From positions 186,001 through 250,000 of the forward strand of contig JAESUZ010003897.1 in NCBI GenBank assembly GCA_017311185.1: a DNA stretch of 64,000 nt, written 5' to 3'. Below are positions 44,963 to 57,448 of the stretch, in pieces. This DNA comes from Proteles cristata cristata (taxonomy: Eukaryota; Chordata; Mammalia; Carnivora; Hyaenidae). The notes under the pieces were generated by a model. That model was not told the DNA's origin. It saw only the letters and a list, made by a program, of their open reading frames with translations, and made no database searches. Position numbers and translations under genes: made by a program. Positions within the stretch are counted from its first letter, which is position 1. Each line of letters starts with the position of its first letter.

Positions 44963-45415
44963 TGGGGCACCTGGATGGCTCAGTCACTTGGGTATCCATC
45001 TTTTTTTTTTAATATTTTTTTATTTTTGAGAGAGAGGGAGAGAGAGAGAGACTGACAAAGTGTAAGTGGGGGAGGGGCAGAGAGCGAGGGCGACAGAATA
45101 TGAAACAGGCTCCAGGCTCTGAGCTGTCAGCACAGAGCCCCACACGCAGCGATGAGATCATGACCTGAGCTGAAGTTGGACGCTTAACTGACTGAGCCAC
45201 CTAGGCGCCCCGGGTGTCCAGCTCTTGATTTTGGTTCAGGTCATGATCTCACCACTGTTGGTGGGATCCAGCCCCACATGAGGCTTTGTGCTGACAGCAA
45301 GGATCCTGCTTGGGATTCTCTCTCTTTCTCTCTCCCTGTCTCTCTCCTGTCTCTCCTGTCTCGTGTATGTGTATACACATGCACGCCATCCCCAAAAAAA
45401 ATATTTAAAAAAATT
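44963..45415 (+). repeat. CAN-SINE, old type, host of a nested SINE
   Basis: Head ggggcacctggatggctcag breaks at 45000 and resumes at about 45212 with gggtgtccagctcttgattt. Confidence 0.88.
45001..45211 (-). repeat. CAN-SINE, old type (nested)
   Basis: Tail ttttttttttaatatttttt, head gagccacctaggcgcccc. TSD close to gggtatccat / gggtgtccag. Confidence 0.9.
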
Positions 45416-45498
45416 GTTTAAAGTGAATCTTACTCTCTCTCAAAATAAATAAATAAACATTTAAAAAATTAGATACTTGGTTTTAAAACGAATTAGAG

Positions 45499-45700
45499 GA
45501 GCATCTGGGTGGCTCAGCAGTTAAGCTCCTGACTCCTGATTTCTGCTCAGTTCATGATTTCACAGTCCATGAGTTTGAGCCCCACCTTGTCATGCTCCAC
45601 ACTGACCTTGCTCCAGCCTGCTTTGGAGTCTTTCTTTCTGCCCCTCCCTCTCTCTCTGCTCCTCCCTCACACCAAGTATATAAATAAACTTTTTTAAAAA
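45499..45700 (+). repeat. CAN-SINE, old type
   Basis: Head aggagcatctgggtggctca, tail ccaagtatataaataaactt. Confidence 0.88.
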
Positions 45701-45870
45701 ATTAGATACGTGGTAATTTCCCACCCTCCATCTCCAATTTAGTAGTTTAGAGGTGGGCTCAATTTTTGCATTTTTCCCCCTGCATTTTCATTACGTCCCT
45801 CCAGTGTTCTTGATAATGAGAATATACACTGAGAACGTCAGAAATATACTTTACTTATTGCTAAATTTCA

Positions 45871-46640
45871 TTCTAACTATTCTCAAAAATTTTGTCTAAA
45901 AAGGATTTTTAAAATTAGTTCTAGGATTTTTACATTAAGTTGAATTCCCCCGAGAAACAAACTTTACTCCTTAATTATTTTAAATTTAGCTCTATCCTGA
46001 AAACCTTTGAATTTATTTGGAAGGCACACAGCTATGTATACCATGACCTCTTTTACCTTATCTGGTGGCAGTCTATTGTTTAGAACTCTATTAATCTACA
46101 ATTTTTACACAGTTTTACTAGTAGTTACACAAATTTAATTTAGCAAAAACAATCCCTAAAGGTAATTAGCTTACAAGTTCATTTGATGGGGCTATTTACT
46201 TATGAAAGCAGACATTCTGGGTTTCCAAATGAAATCTCATTCCAACCTAGTCTTTCTAATTTGAGCTGATGGTTACAAATATAGCATGTTGGAATTTTTT
46301 TTTAATTCAAGTTAAATTGGTAATTTGTATATATTTTACTAATGAAAGTTCTACTTTTTCCAAAATAGAGGGGTCAGTAAGCATTGATCTGTTTTGCATA
46401 TTCAATAATTTGTAGCATTCCAAAACTAATCGTTCATATTTACATATTTGATATGATTCCAGTGGGACTTTTTTCTTTTTCCTATGGGATTTCTGAATCA
46501 TCAAAAATGCAATGTTTATGGCTTTATTACTTACCACTCCACTTTAATTATTTGCAAATTGCCAGTGCTTGAAATATATGATAGTAATTAAATAAAACAT
46601 TTCAAATAGCAAATTGCCCTATCCTTTAGTAAGAGGGCTG
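45871..46640. other. Intronic, mostly unique, AT-rich
   Basis: No repeat recognised. The open frames of 62-76 codons at 46307-46572 lie on opposite strands over the same bases and show no domain. Confidence 0.5.
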
Positions 46641-46649
46641 CCCTTGGGA

Positions 46650-47230
46650 TTTTTTTTCTTTTTCTGACTGTTATGTATCCTTTATGTATTTCTTTATACT
46701 TATGTGGTATAGGGTTCTCTGAGTTTCTTGGATGTATAGTTTATCTTTTATTATTGAAAAATATTCAACTATTATCTCTTGAAATATTTCTTCACATTTT
46801 TTTCCCTTTTCTTACTGTGCCTCCAGTCTGTTTAACAGTGTTCAGCAATTTGATATGGTTTTGTTTACATGCTGAAATTCCCCATTTTTAATGCACCTTT
46901 TCTACTGTATCTTTGAACATATTATAATTATTTTAAAGTACCTGTCTGATAGTTTTAGCATTTGGACCTTTTCTAGGTATGCTTCAGCTATTTTATTTAT
47001 CTCTTGACAATGGGTCTATCTCCCTACCCCCCATCTATTTTTGGTTGAATGCTGGACATTATGTGTGAAAAAACAGACTGAGGTAAATAATATTTATGCA
47101 CAGAAGTAAACATATCTTCTTTTGTCAGGTTGTTAGTGTGAGAGATTGAATCAGTTCTTATCTAGTTGAACTAGATTTTCTATATATTGCTTTATTGTGT
47201 GTTTGTGTTGTGTGAATACATCTGTCTATC
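46650..47230 (-). repeat. L1-related, antisense, 5' half
   Basis: ttctctgagtttcttggatg, aaatatttcttcacattttt and ggttgaatgctggacattat are in the order of an L1/HAL1 5' region in reverse. Confidence 0.5.
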
Positions 47231-47253
47231 CATCTCTTTTTAAATATATTTCA

Positions 47254-47470
47254 GGGGCACCTGGGTGGCTTAGTCGTTTAAGCGTCCGACTTTCGCTTGG
47301 GTCATGATCTCGCAGTTCGTGGGTTTGAGCCCTGCGTCGGGCTCTGTGCTGACTGCCAGCTCAGAGCCTGGAGCCTGTTTCAGTCTGTGACTCCCTCTCT
47401 CTCTGACCCTCCCCTGTTCACGCTGTCTCTCTCTCTCTCCTAGAAATAAATAAAACATTAAAAAAAATTA
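47254..47470 (+). repeat. CAN-SINE, young type
   Basis: Complete; head ggggcacctgggtggcttag. Flanks aaatatatttca / atatatttcaaa. Confidence 0.95.
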
Positions 47471-47554
47471 AAAATATATATATATTTCAAAGTGAGTTGC
47501 ATTCATCATATACTGTATCCCTAAACACTTTAGCATGAATATCATTAAATTCAT

Positions 47555-48500
47555 GGTTAGTATAATTTTTTTTGTGTGAGAGGAAAATATACATATTTTA
47601 ATTGTACTATTTGACGAGTTTTGATAGATGCTTGCTTATTCATGTATAGCCCAGATTCTTTTTTTTTCTTTTGAGAGAAAAAAAAAAGAGGGAACACACA
47701 TGTAAGCAGGGATGGGGCAGAGGGAGAAAGTCTTAAGCATACTCCATGCCCAGCACAGAGCCCAAAGTGGGGCTTGATCTGCACAACCTTGAGATCATGA
47801 CCTTAGCCAAAATCAGGAGTCCAGTGCTTAACTGACTGAGCCACGGAGGCACTCTAACCCAAACTCTTAATGGAACATTAACATCACCCCAGAAAGTTCC
47901 CTCATGCTCCCTTTTAGTTCCCTGCTCCTCTGCCACCCCCAAAGGAGTAACCACACTTAATAGTTTTTTAAACTAGATTAATTTTGCTTCTTCTGAAACT
48001 TCATATTAATAGAACTATACAGTATGTGGTTACACTTGTACAAGGCCTTTTTCATACATTGTAATGTTTGAGATCATCCATTTTGTTGCATGTATCATTA
48101 GGTTGTACCTTTTCATAGCTCCATACTACTCCATTGTATGAATATTCCAATTTTAACCATTCTTGTATTGATGGAAATTTGGACTGTTTATACTTTAGGC
48201 TATTGTGAATAAAGGTGCTATAAACATTTTTGTACAAAGCTTCTATTGGACATACTCTCTTATTTATATTGGGTAAGGACCTATGAGTGCAGTCATTGGA
48301 TCATAAGATAGGTTATGTTTAATTTAGTAAGCAACTGCTAGTCTTTTTCTCAGAGTAGTTGGTACTGTTTTACAATTTCACCGACAATGTATGGTAACAC
48401 TGTATTTTGTCCATTTGGAATGGACATTTTGTCCATTTCTTCTAAGTTATCTGGCCACATGAAGTTGATATTTATAATATTATCCTTCTAATGGCTTTGT
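47555..48500 (-). repeat. L1M 3' end, antisense
   Basis: aattgtactatttgacgagt, catcaccccagaaagttccc, cttcatattaatagaactat, gctccatactactccattgt. Interrupted by a SINE at 47655. Confidence 0.8.
47655..47858 (-). repeat. CAN-SINE, old type
   Basis: Head gagccacggaggcactct. TSD cccagattctttt / acccaaactctta. Confidence 0.88.
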
Positions 48501-48711
48501 AATGATAACTCCCCTGTTGCATTCCTCATGTTGGTTCTCTCTTTAAAACTGATAGGTCTTGGAAGAGATTTGTTAAATCTGTTACTCTTTTCAAAGATCT
48601 CACTTTTGGTTTTCCTGATTTTCTTTTTTGCTTGTTTTCTGTTGATTTCTGTTCTTTTTTCTATATAGATTGGGTTTTCTAACAGGGTTTTGTCAGCCTC
48701 TACACTCTTGA

Positions 48712-48903
48712 CACTTTAGGGCAGGTAATTCTTTGTTTGGAGGGGCTGTCTTGTGCATTGTAGGATGTTTACAAAAGTACCCACTAGATAACAGTTGCAG
48801 GCCCTTTCCTCCCGGTGATCACATCCAAAAATGTTTCCAGACATTGCCGAATGTCTCCTTGGGAGTTGGGGGGACACCAGTTGGTTTGAGAACCACTTTC
48901 CTA
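48712..48903 (-). repeat. hAT-Charlie type element, near complete
   Basis: Reverse copy of the kind at 31309: cttgtgcattgtaggatgtt, tttccagacattgccgaatg, ggtttgagaaccact. Inserted in the L1 above. Confidence 0.75.
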
Positions 48904-49973
48904 ATGTAAGCTTTTTAAAGCTATACATTTCTTGCAAAACACTGTTTCAGTTGCATCTCACTAGTTTTGATGTTTTCATTCGTATTTAGTTAGAAATATT
49001 TTCTCATTTTCTTTGTGATTTTTTTCTTTGATCTAGTTCTTTTGATTTAATTTCCAAATATTTCAAGTATTTATAAATATCTGATTGTTAATGATTTCTA
49101 ATTTCTATGTCCGTAATATGGCTTCTCTTGGCAAGCATATCATATGCACCTGGGAAGAATGTGTATTTTGTTTGTGGGACATAGTGTTCTATAAGGTCAG
49201 TTAGTGTTCTTTTGGTCAGGGGATTGAAATGGTTATTCATCATCTAAATCTTTACTGTTTTTTACAAATTTTGGCCTGGTTCTGCTGCTGAGAGTGATAA
49301 AGCCTCAACCCGTGATTGGGGAATTGTATACTTCTCCCTTAATTCTGTTGATTATTTTTTTATTTTTAATTCCATTTTAAGGCACAGATTGTTGAGTTTA
49401 TGATTGTTAGAACTTCCTAATAAGTTAATATTTTAGCATTATGAAATGTTCTTGATGTCTAAACACCTTTTTTTATAAGTTTTTGTCTGCATTATATATC
49501 TTTCCACTTTTTTTTTTTTAACCTATGTGTTTTTATATTTAAAATGCATCCAGCATATGATTGGGTCATGCTTTTTAAAATTTTTAAACTGCTATATCCA
49601 TTGTAGCAATTTTTACATTTAAATTGGAGTGAGTCATTTACATTTAATTGATGTGGTTAGATATATATGTATCATATTGTACTGATTCTGTGTATCTGTT
49701 TTTCCCCTTCATTCCTTTCTTCTATCTTAATTTGCTGTTTTTTAGAATTCCATTTTAATTATCTGTTGGCTTTATAGGCATACTTTTGTGCTCTCCATCT
49801 ATTGTTGCACAAGGGTTGTAGTACACATTTTCAATTTTTTTAGTCTATTGACTTTTATTTTTATACTGCCTCATGTAAAATATAATAACCTTTTATCAGT
49901 ATGGGTCTATTCCCTTCCTTTACACTACAGATATATTTGTAAACCCCACATTAAACAGTTCTATGTATTTTAT

Positions 49974-50205
49974 TTTTTTAATGCTTTCTTTTTTTTTGAG
50001 AGAGAGAGAGGGCGCATCTGTGAGCATGAGCTGGGGAGGCACAGCGAGTTGTGGGGGACAGAGGATCTGAAGCAGGCTCTGTGCTGACAGCGGAGAGCCT
50101 GATGTGGGGCTTGAACTCATGAACCAATCATGAGATTGTGACCTGAGCCGAAGTCAGATGTTTAACCAACTGCTAAGTTGGATGCTTAATCACCTAGGCG
50201 CCCCA
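49974..50205 (-). repeat. CAN-SINE, old type
   Basis: Tail tttttttaatgctttctttt; near the head gttggatgcttaatcaccta is inserted/duplicated. TSD cagttctatgtatttta / cagttctgtgtattta. Confidence 0.9.
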
Positions 50206-50221
50206 GCAGTTCTGTGTATTT

Positions 50222-50473
50222 AAAAAAAAATTTTTTTAATGTTTATTTTTGAGAGAGAGAGAGAGAGAGAGAGAGGGAGCGAGGGGGGGGGAAGGAGGGA
50301 GACAAAATTCAAAGCAGGCTCCACCCTGTCAGTGCAGAGAGAGGGAGAGAAAATTCAAAGAAGGCTCCACCCTGTCAGTGCAAAGCCTGACATGGGGCTC
50401 AAACCCACAAAGTGTGAAATTATGACCTGAGCTGAAGTAGGATTTTCAACCAACTGAACCACCTGGGTGCCCC
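50222..50473 (-). repeat. CAN-SINE, old type, with 46-bp duplication
   Basis: Bases 50304-50349 are repeated at 50350-50395 (both start aaaattcaaag and hold ggctccaccctgtcagtgca). Followed by cagttctgtgtatt, the third copy of the target. Confidence 0.92.
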
Positions 50474-50754
50474 AACAGTTCTGTGTATTATAGGGGAAAT
50501 AGCCTTTTATATTTTTGCACTTACTTCATTCCTTGGGTTTTTCATTTCCTTCTCAAATATTGGATTTTCCATCTGATGATAATATCCCTTCAGTTTGAGG
50601 AATTTTCCTTTAGTGTTATATTTGAGTGAGGACTTGCTGAGGTAATTTTACATAGTTTTTTTTTCTTTGTCTGAAAATGTCTATTTAGCCTTCATTTTTG
50701 AAGGATATTATTTTTTTGGATATAAAATTCTGGGTTGAGCGTTCTAGTACTTTA

Positions 50755-50972
50755 ATGTTTTTTTTTTTTTATTTATTTCTAGGAGAGAGAGAGAGAGAGA
50801 CAGCGTGAGCAGGGGAGGGTCAGAGAGAGAGGGAGTCGCAGACTGAAACAGGCTCCAGGCTCTGAGCTGGCAGTCAGCACAGAGCCCGACGCGGGGCTCG
50901 AACCCACGAACCGCGAGATCATGACCTAAGCGAAAGTCGGACGCTTAACCGACTAAGCCACCCAGGCGCCCC
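50755..50972 (-). repeat. CAN-SINE, young type
   Basis: Very close to the group consensus. A second T-rich, taatgttttttt piece follows at 50973-51000. Outer repeats ctagtacttta at 50744 and 51007. Confidence 0.95.
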
Positions 50973-51271
50973 TTTTTTTTTTTTAATGTTTTTTTTTTAA
51001 ATTTATCTAGTACTTTAAAAATAGAATTCCACTGTGTTGTGTTCTCTAGTGTTTCCGATGAGAAGTCAGTGGTTATTTGTATTTTTTGTTCCTTGTATAT
51101 AGTCTGCAGTTTCTAGCTACTTTCAAGGTGCTTCTATTCTTTGATTTTCAGCAGCTTTCACTGTGATGTCTCAGAGGGTGTGTTTCTTCTATACTTGTCC
51201 TGACTTGATAACACTGAGCTTCCTGGATCTGTAAATTTCTGTCTTTAAGCAGATGTAGAAAATTTTGGAGG

Positions 51272-51475
51272 GCACCCGGGTGGCTCAGTTGGTTAAGCAT
51301 CTAACATTGGCTCAGGTCATGATCTTGCAGTTCAGAGTTCAAGCCCCACGTCAGGCTCTGTGCGGAAAGCTCGGACCCTGGAGCCTGCTTTGGATTCTGT
51401 GTCTCCCTCTCTCTCTCTGCCCTTTCCTTGCTCATGCTCGCTCTCTCTCCAAAATAAAATTAACATCTAAAATAA
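51272..51475 (+). repeat. CAN-SINE, old type
   Basis: Head ggcacccgggtggctcagtt, tail ctctccaaaataaaattaac. Confidence 0.9.
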
Positions 51476-51789
51476 AAACGGTTTTGGTCATTTCTCTTTT
51501 GTAGAATCCAATTACACAAGTTAGATTTTTTAAATATTGTCCTCAGGTCACTGGAGCTCTGTTTTTTCTCAGTTATTTCTGTCTGTGTTCTTCAAATTTG
51601 ATAATTCCTATTGATTTATTTTCAAGTTTACCTACTTTTCCTTATGTCCTCTTCAACCATATGTACAGCCTGAAAAATGTAAAGTTGCAGGGACTTGGGA
51701 GATAATCTGTGTGGCATTAGCATGTGTCTTCCTCTTTTTAAAAATATATGTATATAATTTATATAAAGTGTGTAAACCTTAAGTATAAT

Positions 51790-52130
51790 ATTCTGTTAAG
51801 TTTTATATGTGTATTTATGCACAATCATTATCCAGACAAAAATGCAGAACATTTCTGGCACGACAGCAGGCTGACAAAGGTTTCCTCCCCAGAGATAGAC
51901 ACTCTTCTGATCTCCATCAAAATACATTAGTTTTGCCATCAAACTTGGTACAAATGGAATCATGCAGTATGTACTCTTTTATGCCGGGCCGATTTACTAA
52001 ATATCATGCCTGAGATTCAACCTTATTGTTACGGAGTGCAGTAATTTCTCTTATTTATCCATACTGTTGTTGATAGGTGTTTGGGTTAATAGTTCTTTGC
52101 TCTTCTGAATAATAATACTTAAACATTGTA
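51790..52130 (-). repeat. L1M 3' end, antisense
   Basis: tgcagaacatttctggcacg, gtttcctccccagagataga, cagtatgtactcttttatgc, gttgataggtgtttgggtta. Confidence 0.7.
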
Positions 52131-52267
52131 TGTTGTTTTTGGGTAGAGGCAAGGACTCATTTATCTAGGGTACGTAGACTTTTTGAAGGGCCAGGTAGTG
52201 AATGTTTTATGCTTTGGGAATCAAGAGGATACTCTGTAGGTACTTAAACAATAAGAGAGGACAAATA

Positions 52268-53845
52268 TCCACAGTTTTTTAAATAATAAATTTATTTGTA
52301 AATTTACCTCCAAGTTAGTTAGCGTATAGTGCAACAGTGATTTCAGGAGTAGGTTCCTTTATGCCCATTACCCATTTAGCCCATCCCCCCTCCCACGGCC
52401 CCTCCAGCAACCCTATTTGTTTTCTATATTTAAGAGTCTCTTATGTTTTGTCCCCCTCCCTGTTTTTATATTATTTTTCCTTCCCTTCCCTTATATGCAT
52501 CCGTTTTGTATCTTAAAGTCTTCATATGAATGAAGTCAGATGATATTAGTCTTTCTCTGACTAATTTGGCTTAGCATAATATCCTCTAGTTCCATCCATG
52601 TAGCTGCAAATGGCAAAATTCATTCTTTTTGACTGCTGAGTAATCCTCCATTGCACACATATACATACCACCTCTTCTTTATCCATTCATCTCTCAGTGG
52701 ACATTTGGACTCTTTCCATACTTTGGCTATTGTTGATAGCACTGCTATAAACACTGGGTGCATGTGCCCTTTGAAACAGCACACTGTATCCCTTGGATAA
52801 ATACCTAGTAGTGCAATTGCTGAGTTATAGGGTAGTTATATTTTTAATTTTTTGAGGAACCTCCATACTGTTTTCCGGAGTGGCTGCACCAGTTTGCATT
52901 CCCACCAGCAGTAGAAAAGAAATCCCCTTTCTCTACATCCTCGCCAACATCTGTTGTTGCCTGAGTTGTTAATGTTAGCTATTCTGACAAGTGTGAGGTG
53001 GTATCTCATTGTGGTTTTGATTTGTATTTCCCTGATGATGAGTGATGTTGAGCATTTTTTCATGTGTTGGTAGGCCATCTGGATGTCTTCTTTGGAGAAG
53101 TGTTTGTTTATGTCTTTTGCCCATTTCTTCACTGGATTATTTGTTTTTTGGGCATTGAATTTGGGAAGTTCTTTATAGATTTTGGATCTAACCCTTTATC
53201 TGGTATTTCGTTTGCAAATATCTTCTCCCATTCCGTCAATTGCCTTTTAGATTTGCTGATTATTTCCTTCTCTGTGCAGAAGCTTTTTATTTTGATGAGG
53301 TCCCAATAGTTGATTTTTGCTTCTGTTTCCCTTGCCTCCCAAGACTGTTGAGAAAGAAGTTGCTGGGGCTGAGGTCAGAGAGGTTTTTGCCTGCTTTCTC
53401 CTCTAGGATTTTGATGGCTTCCTGTCTTACATTTAGGTCTTTCATCCATCTTGAGTGTATATTTGTGTGTGGTGTAAGAAAGTGGTCCAGGTTCATTCTT
53501 CATGTTGCCGTCCGGTTTTCCCAACACCATTTGCTGAAGACTGTCTTTTTTTCAGTTGGATACTCTTTCCTGCTTTGTCAAAGACTAGTTGACCATGTAT
53601 TTCTGTGACAATTTCTGGGTTCTCTATTCCGTTCCATTGATCTGAGTGTCTGTTTTTGTGCCAGTACCATACTGTCTTGATGATTACAGCTTTGTAATAC
53701 AGCTTGAAGCCTGGATTGTGATGCCTCCTGCTTTGGTTTTCTTTTTCAAGATTGCTTTGGCTATTCTGGGTCTTTTCTGGTTCCATACAGCTTTAGGACT
53801 GTGGGTTCTAGCTCTGTGAAGAATGCTGGTGTTATTTTGATAGGG
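52268..53845 (-). mobile_element. 5'-truncated carnivore L1, antisense
   Basis: About 1.6 kb. From right to left it encodes part of the L1 ORF2 protein, with pieces on the minus strand such as FDKAGKS (53493-53786), [15 protein letters not shown] and [11 protein letters not shown] (52836-53132), broken by frameshifts and stops. The 3' UTR ends at 52268 (ctccaagttagttagcgtat in reverse). It lacks ORF1, the endonuclease and the catalytic reverse transcriptase core. Confidence 0.92.
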
Positions 53846-54394
53846 ATTGCTCCACAATTTTTTTTTAACAAATTCAAACATAATAATAATTCGGTACATT
53901 TTTTTGTAACACAAGTCTATTAATGAGAAGAATGAAATTGTTGGAGAGGGGAGTGAAACTAACATTTTACTTAACTGAGGTTCAAAGTTTGTGTTACTTA
54001 TCACCAAATTTGATTTCAGATGTTCACCTATTAATGTTAATCTATAATACAGTTTTGTGTATTTCATTTGAAAGCGTTTTTTCACAGAGCTAGACATTCC
54101 AAAATATTGATTGATATCTTTATGAGCATATGATTTAATTGAATGTGTTCATTGGGAGGCATTTATAGAATTCTTTTATTTTTCTCTGGATAATTGTCTT
54201 TTAGCATGTCATTGTATTAATTGCTTCCACTTGAAGGGTAGCTGGAAGCTCCTCAATTGCAATTTGAAATGAGCTTTGAAATGTGGAAATTTCCAGTGCA
54301 TGTGCACTATAGTCCTAAAAATGCTGCTGGAATTGGAATTTGAGCCTGGAAATAGAGATCTCACTTTTTGTTAAAAACTTTTGGCAGTTACAGG
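53846..54394. other. Intronic, unique
   Basis: No repeat recognised. Frames here are continuations of chance reading past the L1 end. Confidence 0.5.
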
Positions 54395-54592
54395 AAGAAG
54401 GAGCTTGACATTTCTTGTGATTCAGCTGATGTTAGTTGTTGATCATGGTCCCAGAGTTCTAGCCCCACACCTGGCTGTCTGTTGTCAGCAAGAAGACTGC
54501 TTTGGATCCTCGTTCCTCCTCTCTCTTTCCCTTCCCTGCTCTCTCTCTGTCTCAAAAAATAAAAATAAACATTTTAAAAATTAAAAAATAAA
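54395..54592 (+). repeat. CAN-SINE, old type, degenerate
   Basis: Middle gtcccagagttctagcccca and tail gtctcaaaaaataaaaataa remain. The head is unreadable. Confidence 0.8.
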
Positions 54593-55137
54593 AATGCTAA
54601 TAACAAATACTACCATACAAATAGAACTAAGGGCTACTGAGTTCTGAAAGAAGCTGAAGACTACTGGAGTGACATTGGCAGGAATAGCAAGAAACACAAG
54701 AAGAAAGTCCTTTTTCTTTTCTTCCTGCCCTCTTATCACTTTGCTTCCTGTCAAAAGAAGTCTGTGCAGTGCATTTTTCAGAATCCTAGTCTCATCATCA
54801 GAGAGTATAGGATAGAAGGGTGGATTTGGAGTTGAGAGACATTATGTAAATAATTAGCACACTGTTCTATTGATGTTTGAATTCCTACAGAACAAGAATA
54901 ATTATTTTCATGTTTTCATTTAAAAGGTACAACTTCTATAAAGAAATGAGGATGCTGTCATCTCTTTCCAGATGCTCTCAGTAGTCACATTAGCCAATCT
55001 CTGGGTGATAACGTACCCAATTCTGGGTGTTAATTGCTTTTCTAGGTAAAACACTAATCCACGTATATAGTCTAACTAAAGGGTTAGTCATACTTAACCT
55101 GGTGCTTATTTTTATAGACTTAGAAGCAAAGAATTGT
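54593..55137. other. Intronic, unique
   Basis: No repeat or coding signal recognised. Confidence 0.5.
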
Positions 55138-55138
55138 T

Positions 55139-55360
55139 GGGGCGTCTGGGTGGCTTAGTCGGTTAAGCGTCCGACTTTCACTTAGGTCATGATCTCGCGG
55201 TTTGTGGGTTCGAGCCCCGCGTCGGGCTCTGTGCTGACTGCCAGCTCAGAGCCCCGAGCCTGTTTCAGTCTGTGACTCCCTCTCTCTGACCCTCCCCTGC
55301 TCACGCTGTCTCTCTCTCTCTCTCTCTCTCCTAGAAATAAATAAAACATTAAAAAAAAAA
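55139..55360 (+). repeat. CAN-SINE, young type
   Basis: TSD agaagcaaagaattgtt on both sides. Confidence 0.97.
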
Positions 55361-55424
55361 AGAAGCAAAGAATTGTTTTTACATTAAGAATAATATTTTA
55401 TAATACCTGAAATTTATATGGAAT

Positions 55425-55600
55425 ATACATTTCAAAGGCTATAAGTAAAGTTTTATTGGAACACAGCTATGCGTATTCATTTACATATTATCTGTAGCTG
55501 CTTTCATACAAATACAGCAGTTAAGTAGTTATGACAGAGACCCTATGGCCTGCACAACAAAAAACATGTACTTTCTTGTCTTTACAGAAAAAATTTATCA
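55425..55600. repeat. Ancient repeat, family not named
   Basis: gttttattggaacacagcta, tcatttacatattatctgta and gacagagaccctatggcctg are the ordered text of a widespread mammalian repeat. Confidence 0.65.
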
Positions 55601-55642
55601 GTCCCCTAAGCACATATATTGGAAATAACCACTGACATTTCT

Positions 55643-55875
55643 TTTTTTTTTTTTTTTATAAATTTTTTTTCAATTATTTATTTCTAGGAGAGAGATAGAG
55701 ACAGCATGAGCAGGGGAGGGTCAGAGAGAGAGGGAATCACAGACTCTGAAACAGGCTCCAGGCTCTGAGCTGGCAGTCAGCACAGAGCCCGATGCGGGGC
55801 TCGAACCCACGAACCGCGAGATCATGACCCAAGTGAAAGTCGGACGCTTAACCTACTAAGCCACCCAGGCGCCCC
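55643..55875 (-). repeat. CAN-SINE, young type
   Basis: Exact TSD aaccactgacatttct at 55627-55642 and 55876-55891. Confidence 0.98.
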
Positions 55876-55901
55876 AACCACTGACATTTCTTATAATTAG
55901 A

Positions 55902-56090
55902 GGGTCACCTGGGTTGCTCAATCAGTTGAGCATCTGACGCTTGATTTCAGCTCAGATCATGATCCCAGTGTTGTGGGCTCAAAGCCACATGTCTGCTTGG
56001 GATTCTCTCTCTCTCTGCCCTTCTCTCTGCTTGCACTTGCATGCGTGCTCGCACTCTCTATCTCTCAAATAAAAAAAAGTAAATAAAAAT
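55902..56090 (+). repeat. CAN-SINE, old type
   Basis: Head agggtcacctgggttgctca, shortened middle. Confidence 0.9.
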
Positions 56091-56351
56091 AATAAAGTAA
56101 TTAGATAGAAAAGAAACATAAATTAGTTAATATACCAACACACAGATCTTACCAAGCATAACACCAGAATTGCATAGCTGTTTACAGCCCTCATTTTTGT
56201 ACTGGTCATAGGGCCTTAGTTTACAACCTTCTACATACAACCCGTTCTTTTTTTTTTGCCTTCACCCTGAAGATGATCTGACTGAATCCCTTGACTTTAT
56301 TAGGGCACTGTAGTTTCCTATGAACTTTTAATATTGCATGCAGAAATCCTA

Positions 56352-56521
56352 AGGGGCACCTGGGTGGCTCAGTCAGTTAAGTGTCTGACTCTTGATTTCA
56401 GGTCAGGTAATGATCTCATGCTTTGCAGGTTCAAGCTCCACATTGGGCTCTGCAATGACCGTGTAGGACCTGCTTGGGATCTTTCCTCTATCTCTCTGCC
56501 CCTCCCCTGCTCGTTCACATG

Positions 56522-56588
<67 letters not shown>

Positions 56589-56640
56589 TCTCTCCCCCTC
56601 CCCCTCCCCCATATAAATAAACATTAAAAAAAATTTTTTT
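56352..56640 (+). repeat. CAN-SINE, old type, long (CT)n
   Basis: CT run of about 35 units at 56525-56594, then ccccctccccctcccc. TSD aaatcctaa / aatcctaaaaa. Confidence 0.93.
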
Positions 56641-57446
56641 TAATCCTAAAAAGTATCTTAGCTGTTGAGATTATGGTACCACTGCACAACAGGATAAGAT
56701 CAGAAATTGAGGGTAAACATTTAGAAACATCGATAGGCAATTTTCTGTTGCTGCAACATCTAAGTGTATTATTTTGTATTTTACAGTTGTATTGGAATTT
56801 TTTAAAGAGCCACAACTGATTGGTTTTTCACACCGCTGGTTGGAGAACACTGTCCTCGCCCATCTGCTTAATATCAAACCTTTTTCTCCCTGCTCCCAAT
56901 TGCCATAGTAGCAACCTAATTTTCCCAAAGTAACTTCTTTACCTGTTGTTTTAGTGGCTTCAATAGCCCAAATGCAGGTGGCAATCTCAGCTTTAGTTTA
57001 GTGTAACCATTCTCTCCTATAATAGAAGTATTCTTATGGAAACCAAAATCTCCAACTAGCAGACCAGAAGTTTTAGGGATGGGTGTAAAAATTCTTTGAA
57101 TGTAGGGTATTAGGTATAATAGAGGAGGCACTCTGATTTCCAGCCTTCAAATTCCAGGCCCATGTACTATAAGAGAAGTAGCATAATTTATTGGTCACAA
57201 ATTTAGAGCATATGTCACATTTTATAAAAGAGAACCTCACCTTTTCAGGTCATTGTTTTCTCAAATGGTATTATAACAGCAAACCATTTCACTGCACTAT
57301 CAAGCTAGCTGTTAGTGATAGGACAGGTGGAAGACAGGTCAATTCCATGAATATGAGCCTACTGTCAAAAAAAGATTACCAATTAAATTATGATCTATTG
57401 ATCTTTTAACAGCAAGAAATTTTTATCTTATTGAAAGAGCTCATGT
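56641..57446. other. Intronic, unique
   Basis: No repeat recognised. Short open frames on both strands without domains. Confidence 0.5.
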
Positions 57447-57448
57447 AG

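Larger units (their letters stand above)
44900..45870 (+). repeat. MER5A-like hAT element, split by SINEs
   Basis: Left end tagtggttctcagatttttt and atcacctggtgcttttaaga at 44900-44962. Right end ggtgggctcaatttttgcat and ttgataatgagaatatacac at 45750-45840. SINEs at 44963, 45001 and 45499 separate the pieces. Confidence 0.7.
48500..51700 (-). repeat. Ancient L1 ORF2 region, antisense, split
   Basis: ttctctctttaaaactgata, atctcacttttggttttcct, gtttcagttgcatctcacta, gaagaatgtgtattttgttt and later gtctgaaaatgtctatttag follow L1 order in reverse. Interrupted by a hAT element (48712) and SINEs (49985, 50222, 50755, 51272). Confidence 0.7.
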
